Source: Pseudevernia furfuracea (lineage: Eukaryota; Ascomycota; Lecanoromycetes; Lecanorales; Parmeliaceae). Taken from it: a DNA stretch of 64,000 bases. Below are positions 11,201-22,279 of this stretch, in pieces. The notes under the pieces were generated by a model, which saw nothing but the letters and a program-made list of their open reading frames with translations, ran no database searches and was not told the DNA's origin. Position 1 is the stretch's first letter. The number at the start of each line of letters is the position of its first letter. The stretch spans positions 2,232,001 to 2,296,000 of the forward strand of contig JAIUPT010000041.1 in the NCBI GenBank assembly GCA_022315425.1, in the 5' to 3' direction. The position numbers and the translations under genes were made by a program.

Positions 11201-12247
11201 AGTCCCAATTGGAGGGTCAGAATGGGTAGTCGTGTTGTGTAGCTATCTAAGGTAAGTACTGCGAGGCAAAAGTCTCCGTTTTCCGAGGTTTATCCGGCTA
11301 CTGTGGATATCCCACATGGCGTAACTGGGTCAAATTGTGAGATGTGGTAGCGATGAAGACTGGACATATCATGTTATCTCATCGCCACACCATATATTCG
11401 CATGACAATTGCGCTTGGTCGGGACCATTCTCGCTACATTTGATTGTAGTACTCAAGACAGACTTAACGTGTCCCACGCGTAGCTAGAACCTCACCCACC
11501 CATGGGTGAACATTATCGAACCGAACATCAGCTGACGACGGACATCCAGCAGTTTAGCGACCAGCGAACAGCCGAAAATACGTAATGGCTTCACACGCAT
11601 GCCAACTTTGGCGAACCGTACTCGGTATGCTCCCAGGCCCCACCACCACCACCATTTCCGCCAATCAGGACATCTCGTTTCACACCCAAATCGATTTTCC
11701 AGAAATAGCCGCCTCCCACGATCAAGGTACCGCGATGAACCTCACTTGCATACCCGTGATCTTCAGCCAGAATCCGGTAACCCCTCTCCACTCTCCTCCA
11801 ACATCTCGGCGTTATTTCCCAGCGATCATACGTCTACTAACGGTACGGCGATTCAGAGAGACCCTGCTGTCTGCTGGGGAGGCGTACACCCAATGCCCTG
11901 GTGGGTAGAATTTGGGTAGTTAATTGACTTGGCGTGAGTCTCGGGGGTGTTTGATGGGTTCTGGGGATTTCTGTGAAGTCCTGCAGGGAGGCTTGAGCTT
12001 TTGCATGGGATTGCTTGGTTTTCTTCCGGCGGCGGTGTGGGCTACATTTTGCACGCGCTTGTTCGATATCATGCAAGTGCAGTATAGATATGAATCTATT
12101 TTTGAGCTCGAGCTATTGACGAGAAGAAGCGCGCATGCACATTAAAAAGCTGCTTTTGAACCTGCTGATAAATGCCCCCCCCCCTTGATACACAGTTTCG
12201 GACAGGCTTTCCTCCACCTTTGATTCTATAACTTCTGTACCTCCTCC
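11201..12247. other. Intergenic with unassigned short frames
   Basis: Open frames of about 105 codons at 11,585-11,919 (+, two frames) and 66-79 codons on the minus strand have no recognisable domain, so they are left uncalled. A run of ten C residues lies at 12,175-12,184 just downstream of the ZIP transporter stop codon. Confidence 0.4.
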
Positions 12248-13354
12248 TCAAGCCCATTTACCAAGCAGTGCCATGATCCCCGCCCCCAGGAACGTCGTCG
12301 CCATCATAAATGCCAACCTCTTACTATCCCTCGTCCGAAATGGATTGAAGAGAAAGTCCCGCGCCAACAGCTCCACGAGCCCCGTGTAGATCAAGATGCC
12401 CGCGCTCATCGAATCCAGCACCCCGCTCACAACGTTGGCCGTGAAGGAATTCGGGTTATACGTCGTCCTTACCCCCAGCCCGACGGCGATGGCGATCGGA
12501 GTCGTGAGTCCGTACGCGGAGCAGAGAAGCCATGGAAGCCAGGACCCGCGTGCGAAGGGGATTGCGGACATGCGGGCGCCGATGCCGAGACCTTCGAAGG
12601 ATTGGTGGAAGACGAGGACAGCGTAAAGGGTGCTGAATTCGGAGCCCACGACGCCGAGATTCAGTCCGATGATCACCGAGTGGAATATTACGCCGAATTC
12701 GAGGATCAAAAAGGCGGCGATCTGCTGCTTGAAGGCGAGATGGGCGGCGTGGGAGTCGTTGTTCTCGATGTCCTCGGAGAAGCCCATTTCGAAGTCCTTT
12801 TTCGCGCGGGAGATGTCTGCCTGGGATCCGCTGCGGGGCGCGTTGGCGTCCTTTCCATCTATGACGCCTGTGACGGCACCTTGAATGTCCTGCTCGGTGT
12901 TCACACCGTATTTGATCTCGACGTAGCGCTCCGCTCCAAAGTCGAGTAGGAAGATCAACATGACAGCAGTGAGCACGATGGCGGGACACCATGAGTACTC
13001 AGCCCACCCTCCCGTCATGCCCACACAAGTATTGGGCCCTATTTCGCCATATGCTGGGTCTAGAAGATGAATGAAGGCGGTGGCGACGATGACGCCGGCA
13101 CCAAAGTACCGAGCAAAGAGATAAACGTAGAGGGGAATATGGAGTTTGGGGATTCGTTTGGCGATGACGGGGAAGAAGGTTGCGCAGGTAGAAACCGCCA
13201 TGATGACGAAAAGGGCGGAAATGCGGGCGCCGAGTTGACCGTTATATTCGTTGGCTGAGGCGGCAATGGCGCAGACGACATCACGTGGGTCGGCAGTTGC
13301 GAGGTCGACATTGGAAGAATTGAAATTTGCGGTTCCGAAGTCGTTTGAAGACAT
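12248..13354 (-). CDS. ZIP-family zinc transporter (Zrt1/Zrt2-like)
   Basis: 368 residues, intronless, full length for fungal plasma-membrane ZIP importers. Features in order: an N-terminal extracellular region with Cys28; TM1 about 40-64; TM2 about 74-98 ending ATAFIHLLDP; TM3 about 122-140; a cytoplasmic loop about 141-205 that is acidic and only weakly His-containing (SHAAH); TM4 with the metal-binding signature HSVIIGLNLG at 225-234; TM5 with HQSFEGLGIGAR at 250-261 (His250 and Glu254 are the conserved binuclear-site ligands); and three further TMs to a C-terminus ending GKWA. These proteins bring Zn2+ (sometimes Fe2+) into the cytosol. The gene is divergent from the DUF6604-like gene. 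Its upstream region holds four CAAGGT cores, three inside a shared 13-mer, consistent with zinc-starvation control by a Zap1/ZafA-type factor. Confidence 0.92.
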   Translation of the reverse strand: MSSNDFGTANFNSSNVDLATADPRDVVCAIAASANEYNGQLGARISALFVIMAVSTCATFFPVIAKRIPKLHIPLYVYLFARYFGAGVIVATAFIHLLDPAYGEIGPNTCVGMTGGWAEYSWCPAIVLTAVMLIFLLDFGAERYVEIKYGVNTEQDIQGAVTGVIDGKDANAPRSGSQADISRAKKDFEMGFSEDIENNDSHAAHLAFKQQIAAFLILEFGVIFHSVIIGLNLGVVGSEFSTLYAVLVFHQSFEGLGIGARMSAIPFARGSWLPWLLCSAYGLTTPIAIAVGLGVRTTYNPNSFTANVVSGVLDSMSAGILIYTGLVELLARDFLFNPFRTRDSKRLAFMMATTFLGAGIMALLGKWA

Positions 13355-13510
13355 TGTTTTTGATGGTTGGGAGGGGTTTTTTTTAAATTTGTTTTTGTGG
13401 TTTGGAATGTGGAATATGGAACGTGGAAGGGTGAGCGTGGATGGTGTGAATGAGATGTGAAAGAGGGGGGGGAATTATCGTGGGGGGTAGTGATTGATAG
13501 ACAAGGCTGC

Positions 13511-13730
13511 ATTGAGGACCTTGGTTTCAATCTACCTTAATGTCACATGTGTACCCTGGTGATCTGGAACGCGCTGATTGATTGAGGACCTTGAAAATTA
13601 TGCATGACAATCACCCAACCATCAAGGTCCTCAATCCATCATTCGATGACTCCCTCGGCCCAAAGTTGGGTCTCAATGACGACGATTGGCTACCGAGACA
13701 TCGAATGTATGCAAGAGGTCGCCTCAAGGT
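13511..13730. promoter_or_regulatory. Cluster of zinc-response-like motifs (CAAGGT / ATTGAGGACCTTG)
   Basis: The 13-mer ATTGAGGACCTTG occurs at 13,511 and 13,581 on the + strand and, reverse-complemented, at about 13,622-13,634. A fourth CAAGGT (in CCTCAAGGTCCTT) lies at 13,725-13,730. CAAGGT is the core reported for the Aspergillus zinc regulator ZafA and resembles the half-site of yeast Zap1 elements. All copies lie 155-380 bp upstream of the ZIP transporter ATG, in the divergent promoter shared with the gene at 13,932. The same 13-mer recurs at 18,214, upstream of the C2H2 gene. Role inferred from motif and position. Confidence 0.6.
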
Positions 13731-13931
13731 CCTTCATTAGTTGCCGTACAGATACCCACCGAGCTTACAAGCTGTCTATGTCTGACGTCATACTTCTCAT
13801 GATTATTATAAAACTGGCTTTAAGAGAGTAATCTCTCTAAAATCAAATCTTCTGCTAGATAGTACAGAAAAACATTGCCCACTTTCGCAACATTACAAGA
13901 ATCTCCAAGGATATATGCAGGTATCCTAAAC

Positions 13932-16346
13932 ATGCTGCTCAGTACCTCGCATCTACCCGCCACGAGCGGAGGACAGATCCCTCCGTCTCTCTTTGACCTA
14001 TACGTTCAATACAAACAAGACACGAGGGCCATTGTTGCTTGGCTGATGAGCCATGGCACGAGCAAATTCAAAAATCTCCACACTATTTCTATCAGGGACC
14101 TGCTGGGCCTCGCCGAAGTGGTACAAAAGAAGGCGGTCGTCATGCCAGACACCATTGATTTCCAGTTCCGCGAAGCCATAGCCGCTCGTACACAGCTCAG
14201 CAACTTCTTCAGGACCAAAAATGGCCTCGAGCTGACCTCTGATGACACCGTCAATCACGAGTTCTTTACAGAAAGGTGAAAAGATATGCCTCGATTTCTT
14301 TGCACTGCTGATAAGCGCCTTGTGAGAATATAGCCTGTCCAAGATTTATACCGGGCTCTGTGAATGTTGTGCTAAGCCCGTCGAGGATTGCAATCGAACG
14401 AGTGGGCAGAAAGGCCGAACCGTTGCGAGAAATCGCTTTGCGGCACTCAATCTTGGTACGACGGACACTTGTTGTGATTGCGAAACAGACTTGCCAAGCG
14501 ATCGTCGCGATGGACAAGATGCAAGAGAAGGTGTCGCTACGGTGCCGCGAGTTAAGGGTACCCCTCAAGTGATTGATGACCCATTAGGAGATGCCTTCGA
14601 GGTCCGCAAAGAGCTTCAGGTATGATTCTCTTCATTGTCTTCGCCATCTATTCTAATCTGTACGCTTTCTAGGAGATGGACGATCTGCTGCTTGCAACCA
14701 AGGAGATTTGGGAACAGGCTGGAAAGGGTGACACCCCCCTGGTAGTGGCGGCTCTCATCACGAATGTTGCTTTCGCGAGGTTCGAGGGAGTTGAGCAGCA
14801 ACTGAAGCTTTTATGCGATGGTTCCGATCCAGGGGTATTGCGCACGAAGTTGATGCGAATGCAAGATAGTTCGATAGGGTCCAAAGCTTTGGAGTTTGGT
14901 TTAGGCTGTCCGGCGACCAAATCGATCGAAGAACTACAACAATCGTGGCATCTGCTATTGCACCTGAAGGATAGTGTGAGGGCGAAAAGGCTTGAGAGTG
15001 AAACTTGCACACCGAAGCCTTCAAACATCCTTCTTCGAATAGGACCGAACTCGGCGGAGGCGGATGAGAAGTGTTTGGACATGATATTGCATAACATCAA
15101 ACAGCACGTGCAAGCCAAATGCGTGCCAACAGATATCATTCGGGTGGGAACGCCCTTGTATGCAGAGGTCGGATACTTCCTCACGCATGAAGAGAATGAT
15201 GCGAACGGTCTTCGGTGTACGTTCGGGCTACGCATGCTTCTAGAGGCCTACAAGAGCTTCATGGTGGCCCGCCAAGGGGTAATAGCGCCTCCAAGCTGTC
15301 GTTTGCAAGCACTCAAGCTCGCGCAGGAAGCGCTACCCAGTGTAAGTACTGCGCTTGGCGATTCGAGCATGCCGTGCCGGTGCGATCAGACACTAGCATT
15401 CCACTTGCAAAATTTGGAATTGGATCTCAAAGCATTCCTCCAAGAAAAGTGCTTCGACTTGTATTTTCAATCGCCGTGGGTGTCGGGATCACATGTCCTC
15501 GAGATCCATGAGACGCTCTTCTACTATGGTTTGCGCTTGTTCAGCTATCGACATTACGTGGGTTCTGTCGTGCACGCCTACCATGTTCTGAGAGAGTTTA
15601 CTGGCTTCAGATCAATTCCTTTACTCGAGCAACTTCGGAACACGTTCAACGATGTTCTCTTTCCCGGAGGACGACCAAGTCGGAATTTCAAGGCTTGCTG
15701 CGTCAGGTACATGGGTGGCAGGTTGAAATTCAAGCCAGATGCGTCGGACCACAAGTCTGGGTCTCATCATATGGCGGTCCCAGCTCACTCTGCAAAAGCC
15801 ACAGCCGGATTTGGACTGCGAAAGGAGGCAAACGACATGAGGTTCGCCTACTGCAAGATCTCGCTCTTCTATCACATCAAGGAGAAAGGCTATCATGTCA
15901 ATGAAAGTCTCTGGAATCATTCTCATGCTCTCGCCGATCCCTATGCGTTTAGAAAAGACCATAAACGGCAGACATGCGCACACAACCACCCGAGGCAGGA
16001 GACCACGTCCAATTCGTGCCCGCATCAACTTCTTCGTCTGCAGAAAGCAGTCCTTACTGAATTCGCTGGTCCCTTCCCAATCGCAAGAGTCAACTTTTTC
16101 CAAGTCTATATGAGCTGTGCGCAGATCGTCTCCATCATAAGCGACAAAACACATGATGGTGAAGACCGTGGACGAAGGTGTCTTTGCTTCTTGGATGTCA
16201 TGCTTCAAGCCGCCGATCGCTACAAGACCAACGAGCACAAGTTGCAGTCATTCGGATGTAAGGAGTTAGTGAATACATGCAAAGAGGCCATGAGCGCAGT
16301 ATTGGGTGAAAGAAGCGTGGATGACTTCTTGTGGAAGACTTTCTGA
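13932..16346 (+). CDS. DUF6604-like fungal protein, 767 aa, three exons
   Basis: Exons 13,932-14,275, 14,334-14,619 and 14,673-16,346 join in phase (2,304 nt including stop). Introns are GTGAAA...ATATAG (58 nt) and GTATGA...TTCTAG (53 nt). The N-terminus (LFDLYVQYKQDTRAIVAWL; then a CxxC-rich segment CECCAKPVEDC...CCDCETDLP; then DPLGDAF and EMDDLLLATKEIWEQ) matches the fungal domain catalogued as DUF6604. That domain is widespread in plant-associated and saprotrophic ascomycetes and has no assigned biochemistry. The C-terminal 450 residues are helical-looking, with Cys/His clusters such as CRCDQ and HNHPRQ. The start at 13,932 is the first ATG in frame; an upstream TTG at 13,875 is not a plausible eukaryotic start. 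It shares a bidirectional promoter with the ZIP transporter. Confidence 0.75.
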
Positions 16347-16446
16347 GCTGTCTTTTTACGTCTTGGGTCAACAACCAAGCAGTCCATTGAATGGTGTTAA
16401 ATGGTTTCGTCAGTGGTCTGAACAACGACACAATGTGCATGGCAGA

Positions 16447-17916
16447 TCATGCACCATATTGAGACGGCAAGTAATTCGGAGGTGTGACCTTCGCCCTGTC
16501 CATGCCATGATGACCTCTCTTGTAACCAGGTGGAAGCCAATCGACCTTCACTTTCCCTGTGGCAGCAGCCTCTGGGAACTGAGCCTGTACGTACTTGCAA
16601 TTTCGGATATGACGCGCCAGATTCGGTCCGCGAGGGAAGAGCCTTCTCTTGCCATTTCGATTGCAGAACTCGCACTGGAATCTTTCTGCGCTGTGCTTGT
16701 CATCCTTGTGCCTCTTCAGGTTGGTAGCGCTTGTGCATTGGTGAGAACACATGTCACAAGAGAATACTTTTTTGCGTAAATGAATGTTCGTAAAATGTTC
16801 GTCGCGGACACTGGCAGCAGCGAAGCCTTCATTGCAAGCTGAGCACTTATAGGGACGATATCCACTGTGACCCCATGTATGGCGCTCAACACTGCAGGCA
16901 AACCTATGTGGGGACGCCGCCAGGACACCAACAGAACAGCCGACCCAGCGGCAGAATACCTCACTCTTAACACCGTGAACGGATTTCAAATGTTCATGCA
17001 TATCGTTACCCATTCCCAAGGTCTTTCCGCATGGTTCTTCATTCGAGTCTGCCCATTGGCACAGCACCAAAGTAGGAAATGGTCTTGTGGAATCACTCTT
17101 CTCCGTGACTAAATTGATGTGATCGTAGTGCGCTCTTGGTGTGGAATCCATCGAGTCTGGACTTTCATGAGTAGAGTCTGACAAGTATATGAGAGGAGCA
17201 CTGTTGCGTGCGAGGGGCGAAATGTTGGCGGGTGTGAGTTTTGATCTGCTAGGTGTTGTAGCTTGCGGCGAATTGAGTTGTGTATGAGGAGTCCAAGGCA
17301 TCTGCAAAGAGGGTCTCGGCTGCGTTCTAGAGCCCAGATGGGTCTGCTTCATACCATATTGAGGTACTGTAGATAACGTTGTATCATCGGGGCTCTTGTC
17401 AAAATCAGTCGACTCGATTTTCGTGTTCTCCACTGTCAACCGAGGAAGACGGCGGCCAAAGCCAAATGTTTGCGCTGTTTGATCACCAAACAGCTCAGAT
17501 TGAAAGCCCTCGAAGGAGTAGATACCATCCCCCCTGATGTCAAGCTCGTCGCAGTCAAGTGAGATTCCACAGTCTGACCCGCAGTCCACGACACAATCAT
17601 CGCAACACTCATCGTGGTTAGAGCATTCGTCGCAAATGGTTTCAGAACAAGCAGGGTCAATGCATCCCGGGGGACGTTGACGCTCCTCTGCGTTGGCCGG
17701 GACCCGGCAGCATCGGGCAACATCAGGCTCGCTGAGACATGAATTGCATTCACAGACAGTCTGGCCAATAGACGAGAGCCCAATATTTGACCCTAGACCA
17801 ATGGAAGAGGGGCAGCCGGTACGCGACGAAAGGTTGCTGAAAGTTGTAGATATGCAGCTGCCCGTAGGGTTGAGTCTCTGGTCAAGGGTGTTGTGATGAA
17901 GAGTGTTGAAAGACAT
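16447..17916 (-). CDS. Cysteine-rich C2H2 zinc-finger transcription factor (489 aa)
   Basis: Intronless 489-residue frame. Residues 55-122 are a dense cysteine region (CECNSC, CC, CSETICDEC, CCDDCVVDCGSDC) that could act as a metal-sensing module. Residues 190-245 are Pro/Ser/Thr-rich. A zinc-finger block follows: C286-C296/H308-H314; C322-C327 with H345/H350; C358-C361/H374-H379; C387-C390/H403-H408; and a last C415-C418/H436-C440 finger with a long insert (NGKRRLFPRGPN). The organisation (acidic Cys-rich N-terminus, tandem C-terminal fingers) recalls Zap1/ZafA zinc regulators, but the finger sequences also fit generic fungal C2H2 proteins. A ZIP transporter 3 kb away and a shared CAAGGT-containing 13-mer about 300 bp upstream of this ATG favour a zinc role. 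That role is inference. Confidence 0.8.
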   Translation of the reverse strand: MSFNTLHHNTLDQRLNPTGSCISTTFSNLSSRTGCPSSIGLGSNIGLSSIGQTVCECNSCLSEPDVARCCRVPANAEERQRPPGCIDPACSETICDECSNHDECCDDCVVDCGSDCGISLDCDELDIRGDGIYSFEGFQSELFGDQTAQTFGFGRRLPRLTVENTKIESTDFDKSPDDTTLSTVPQYGMKQTHLGSRTQPRPSLQMPWTPHTQLNSPQATTPSRSKLTPANISPLARNSAPLIYLSDSTHESPDSMDSTPRAHYDHINLVTEKSDSTRPFPTLVLCQWADSNEEPCGKTLGMGNDMHEHLKSVHGVKSEVFCRWVGCSVGVLAASPHRFACSVERHTWGHSGYRPYKCSACNEGFAAASVRDEHFTNIHLRKKVFSCDMCSHQCTSATNLKRHKDDKHSAERFQCEFCNRNGKRRLFPRGPNLARHIRNCKYVQAQFPEAAATGKVKVDWLPPGYKRGHHGMDRAKVTPPNYLPSQYGA

Positions 17917-18065
17917 CTGATCCCAATGTCCGCGACTATGGACCTATGCCGAGGACGGGGCAAGGATTTCGTGAGAGAATTATTAAGCCTTGGTGATAGC
18001 AATATCATGTTGCAAACACTGACTGAAGCATGCTGTTGCTCTCTATTAACCCTAGATAATTAGTT

Positions 18066-18110
18066 CCTGATACTGATACTGATACTGATCCTGATATTGA
18101 TCCTGATACA
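18066..18110. repeat. TGATAC/TGATCC hexanucleotide microsatellite
   Basis: About seven imperfect copies of TGAT(A/C)C with TGATAT variants, upstream of the C2H2 gene and of the hybrid histidine kinase. Confidence 0.75.
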
Positions 18111-18213
18111 CTTCAGTGTGCTGCAGCCCCCACGTGAAAGGAGCGAAAAGTATGAAATGGAGTGGGATGAATGTTGCCAAGCCATTGAGATGACGAATGA
18201 GAACGGTGTTGAA

Positions 18214-18227
18214 ATTGAGGACCTTGA
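18214..18227 (+). promoter_or_regulatory. Fourth copy of the zinc-response-like 13-mer
   Basis: ATTGAGGACCTTGA, identical over 14 nt to the copy at 13,581. It lies between the divergent C2H2 gene (ATG at 17,916) and the histidine kinase (ATG at 18,588). It is about 4.6 kb from the ZIP promoter copies, so it is not part of one local repeat. Confidence 0.5.
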
Positions 18228-18587
18228 GGTACACTAGCCGTAAGGCTGGTATTGACCTAGCGTAAGATATACGGTATTATCAAATGTTTTAGCGCGTGCA
18301 ACATCCGCGGCCCCGGAAGTGCGGCAGGTGGGAATGATGTTCTCATTTCTCTTGTCTCATTCTCGACTCGACCAAGGACATTGCCGAAAGGACAACGACA
18401 ACAAAGACTACAACCTTCAAGTCTGCTTATTGTTTCTCTCATCTTCCCTCTCTCACACCTTGCAGGGTGCTCTCGTCGGCCGCACGACTCCAATGCGCAC
18501 CTACGCTCCACAAGGGAGGGCACTTGCCAGTAGCATCCAACCCTAGCATCCAACCCCCAGACCAAGGTCGCATCTGCTCACCTTATA

Positions 18588-21500
18588 ATGCCTTCTGTTG
18601 GAGGGCCAACACAGAGTCAGCGTTCTCAAGAACTTCGAAAGTACGTTGCTGCGCGAATCGAAGGCAAAATGCCTCGTTATCTCCTAACACTGATGCGATT
18701 CTCCCGTGCAGATTCTTCGATCCCCCAGAATACAATCACGTCCCCAATAACGATTATAATGCCTACATCCAAGATGACGGAGCACTCGCATCCTTTGCCG
18801 AGATTGCGGCGTGGCGCCTTGGGGTGAAGCGCGCGATGATCAGGTCAGAAGGCTGGAAATAATAACATTCGTTAATGAGTGCTGAGGATAACACTAGCTT
18901 GATCGATGGGGAGACACAATACTTCTTGGCAGGCGCCGAGCTTGATGGAAAGATTATGAATGGACGCGCAGACTGGTTCGGATGCTCCAATATACCAACA
19001 CGCCAGAGCCTATGTCAATATACGATCGCAGCAGACGACACTACATCAGAATACCCGTGCCTGGTGGTCGAGGATCTATCGAAGGATGAGAAATTTTGCC
19101 ATCTTCCAGTCGTCAACGGCTCTGTCGCTGCCTACCGATTCTATGCTGGCACATCCATCGCTACAAATCGTGGGGTAAAGATAGGGTCTTTCTTCTTGCT
19201 GGACGACACCCCGCGGCCTGGAGGTTTAACTCTGGACCAACGTAAAGGTTCGTGACTAGGCTCTTGGCGGTGCTCATTCTCTGCAATCAAGACATTGACT
19301 GCATTACAGTTTTGTGCGCATTGGTAGCAAACGTTATGAAATATCTGGAAATGCATAGGGAGGCCGTAGAGAGAAGACGCGTATCTCTCATGAGCCGTGG
19401 TATAGCCCAATTCCTCGAGAGCAAGTTCCGAAAGGGTAACGAGTATATGAATGATCAGGAACACAAGATTGGAGCCTCCTCAGATTCGAAGCCTGGTCCA
19501 GCGGATTCGGGAAGCTCTGATCACAAATCTACCGCAGAGACTGAAAACCCCGTGAAAGGTGTATTCAAGAGCGCGGCCAGCATCATACGGGACTCGCTAG
19601 AGATCGAGTCAGGTGGAGTCATGTTTCTTGACACTGCCATCAGCTTCAGCGAAGCCGGCTATACGGATGCATACTCTGATCCGAATACTTCAATTGGACA
19701 AAGCATGGAGGCGGCGGATGGAAAACACGATAGGCTAGTCCTTCGACACAACCAAAACCTTTCCGAAGGAGCCCATTCATCTTCCAACACGGATTCATAC
19801 AATGGGCAAACTAGAAGCTCTGAAAATAGTGCCTCTGCTGCTGAAATTCTAGCGATGTCTCCAAGCATGGAATATGGGCCCGCCCAGCTTGCTAAGAATG
19901 TTCTAGATTCTAAGACTCTTCAGACCTTGCTCAATATGTACCCAAAAGGCAACGTCTGGTATTTTGATGATGAGGGCTACTTCTCATCTCTAGAACAGGT
20001 TGAGCAACCTGGAATTCAAGACGAGTCAGATAAATCTAGTAGCCATCGGTTTGACGTGAAAAGGAGGACCTCTGAGGAGATTGCGGAAGCCATGTTGTTA
20101 AGAGAGAAATTTGAAGAGGCTCGACAAATCGTTTTTCTTCCTATGTGGGATGCTGCTGCTAGAAGATGGTATGCCGGCTGTATTGTTTGGAGTAACTCTC
20201 CAGTACCGGTGTTCACTGTCGACTCGGAGATTGCCTACCTTTCTGCCTTCACAAACTCAATCACCGTGGAGATCAGCCGCCTGGGTGTTGTCAGGGCAGA
20301 CCAAGCCAAAGCGGACTTCATCAGTAGCATATCACACGAGTTGCGAAGCCCTCTACATGGCATTCTTGCAAGTGCCGAATTCCTGCGGGAGCTGACAAAT
20401 GACGATACACAGTCGGAGCTGATATCAACCGTCCAGAGTTGTGGCCGTACTTTACTAGAGACAATCAATCACGTTCTTGACTTTAGCAAGATCAATTCCT
20501 TCAAAAAATCTAGGTCCACCGGTAAAGGAGACGGTTCGCTGCCGAACGAACTGCATTCTGTTACAAATATAGCTACTCTATGTGAAGAAGTCGTCGACGG
20601 CATGATCGTCGCGAAGAACTTTGTCGATATCTCAAACTCGTACGGTTCGACTACGGGGCCCCAACTTGTGTCACAAGCAGTGAAGGATTCGAAGGAGCGG
20701 GTGGAGATCGTCCTGGACTTTAAGACGCAAGATTGGCATTTTCATACACAGCCTGGAGCTCTTCGTCGAATCATCATGAATATATTTGGCAATGCACAGA
20801 AATACACGGACAAGGGCTTCATACAGGTTTCACTACGAGCAGAGGACCCGGTCCAGGCACGTGCGAGAGGGGCCAAGGGTATGTCTTCTGGAAAGAGCGC
20901 CATGTCATTGGTCATTAAAGATTCTGGTCGGGGTATGTCAAACGAGTACCTTCAGCACAGGCTATATACCCCTTTTGCGCAAGATGACACCTTCGCTCCT
21001 GGGGTTGGCCTTGGACTTTCCATTGTGTGAGTCTTTTCATAATACGGGACACTAGTGACCTTGCTAACAAATCTACAGGTGGAGCATTGTCGAACAGCTG
21101 GGAGGAGTCATCGCCGTGCGCAGTCTCCAAGGCAGAGGAACAGAAGTCGAGATTTGCCTTCCAATCGAGAAATCGGACCAATCGCCTGGAAGCCATACTC
21201 GAGAACCTGCCGTTGAAAACCTTCAAGACGCCGACGATACTCTGGAAGCCCTTCGTCAGGTTGCAACAAAAACCACCATCGCGCTCCAGCGACCTCCGAA
21301 TCTACGTCGAGATCCTCTAAACGGCCAGGACATGATATTGGATCACGTCGAGAGATATCTATCGGATTGGTATGGGTTCACGGTATCTACGTTCACCGAC
21401 TGGGGCCTCATACCAAAGGCAGACGTCGTTGTTGCCTTGGAGGCCTACGAGCCATCCACCACTTCGGCATTGCCTCGATCAGGAAACCAATATATCCCGA

Positions 21501-22279
21501 CACTTCTACTCAATGGGAATCTTGCCTCAAAGGATCGTAAGCGGTACCCGGCCGGGATGGCTGTCGGGCATGCTACTTGTCCAGTTGGGCCATATAAACT
21601 CGCGCGACATCTCTTGTCTCTAATTCAGCCCGGTACGGGTACAGTCACGTCAGATGCTCCGGAATCCATCTTTTTAGCTGGCAATCCGAATAACACTCAA
21701 CGGCCAAAGGAACAACATGGAGAGCCACCATTTATCTTAGATCCTCCGCAGCCTACTCCCAAGGAGCCTGAAGGCGACTTGGTATCAAGCTTCAGCTCTA
21801 TGAACGTCGGGAATACAGTTGCTACAACTAATGAGATCACTCAACAGCCAAAGTCGAAGGTCGGATTGCGAATATTGGCAGTCGATGATAATGAAATCAA
21901 TTTGCAACTCCTACAGCGCTTCCTGTCAAAGAGAAGGAAAGATATCGTCGATAGTGCTCGCGATGGTTACGAGGCTATAGCAGCAGTATACAAGGCAGAG
22001 AAACCATATGACGTTGTATTTATGGACATCTCCATGCCTGGAATGGATGGTTTCGAGGCGACAAGAAAAATCCGACAATACGAGTCCGAACAAACAGCGA
22101 ATGGAAACGCTTACGATAAGTCGCATCCCCACTCTTTAATCGTGGCCTTAACTGGTCTAGGTGCGACTCGTGATCGAGAAGAAGCTAAGAAGTGCGGTTT
22201 CGATGACTATTTGACCAAGCCTATTCCATTCCAGAAGGTCGGGAAACTACTCAAGGAGCGTAGTGACAATAAACCTTGA
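18588..22279 (+). CDS. GAF-domain hybrid histidine kinase
   Basis: Five exons (18,588-18,640; 18,712-18,843; 18,898-19,247; 19,310-21,026; 21,079-22,279) give 1,150 residues in one frame. Introns are 71, 54, 62 and 52 nt. The second uses a less usual GTCAGA donor but restores the conserved AMISLIDGETQYFLA block. The N-terminal ~60-200 region is a GAF-type sensor (FFDPPE...; AMISLIDGETQYFLAGAE). A linker follows, then the dimerisation H-box FISSISHELRSPLHGILAS with phospho-acceptor His near 521, the ATPase N-box (IIMNIFGNAQKYT), G1 (KDSGRGMS) and G2 (GVGLGLSIV). The C-terminal receiver domain has LAVDDNEINLQ, the phospho-acceptor Asp near 1067 in FMDISMPGMDG, and Lys in LTKPIPF. All catalytic motifs are intact, so the kinase should be active in a phosphorelay to Ypd1-like protein. 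It is cytosolic; no TM is seen. Stimulus unknown. Confidence 0.92.

Noticed and set aside
11585..11919. Two overlapping ~106-codon frames on the + strand
   Set aside because: No domain, no splice signal, low-complexity His/Thr/Pro content and an open frame on the other strand as well.
18588..22279. Assignment of the histidine kinase to a numbered fungal HHK group
   Set aside because: The GAF plus FISSISHELRSPLHGILAS arrangement narrows the choice, but group assignment needs a phylogeny that cannot be run here.
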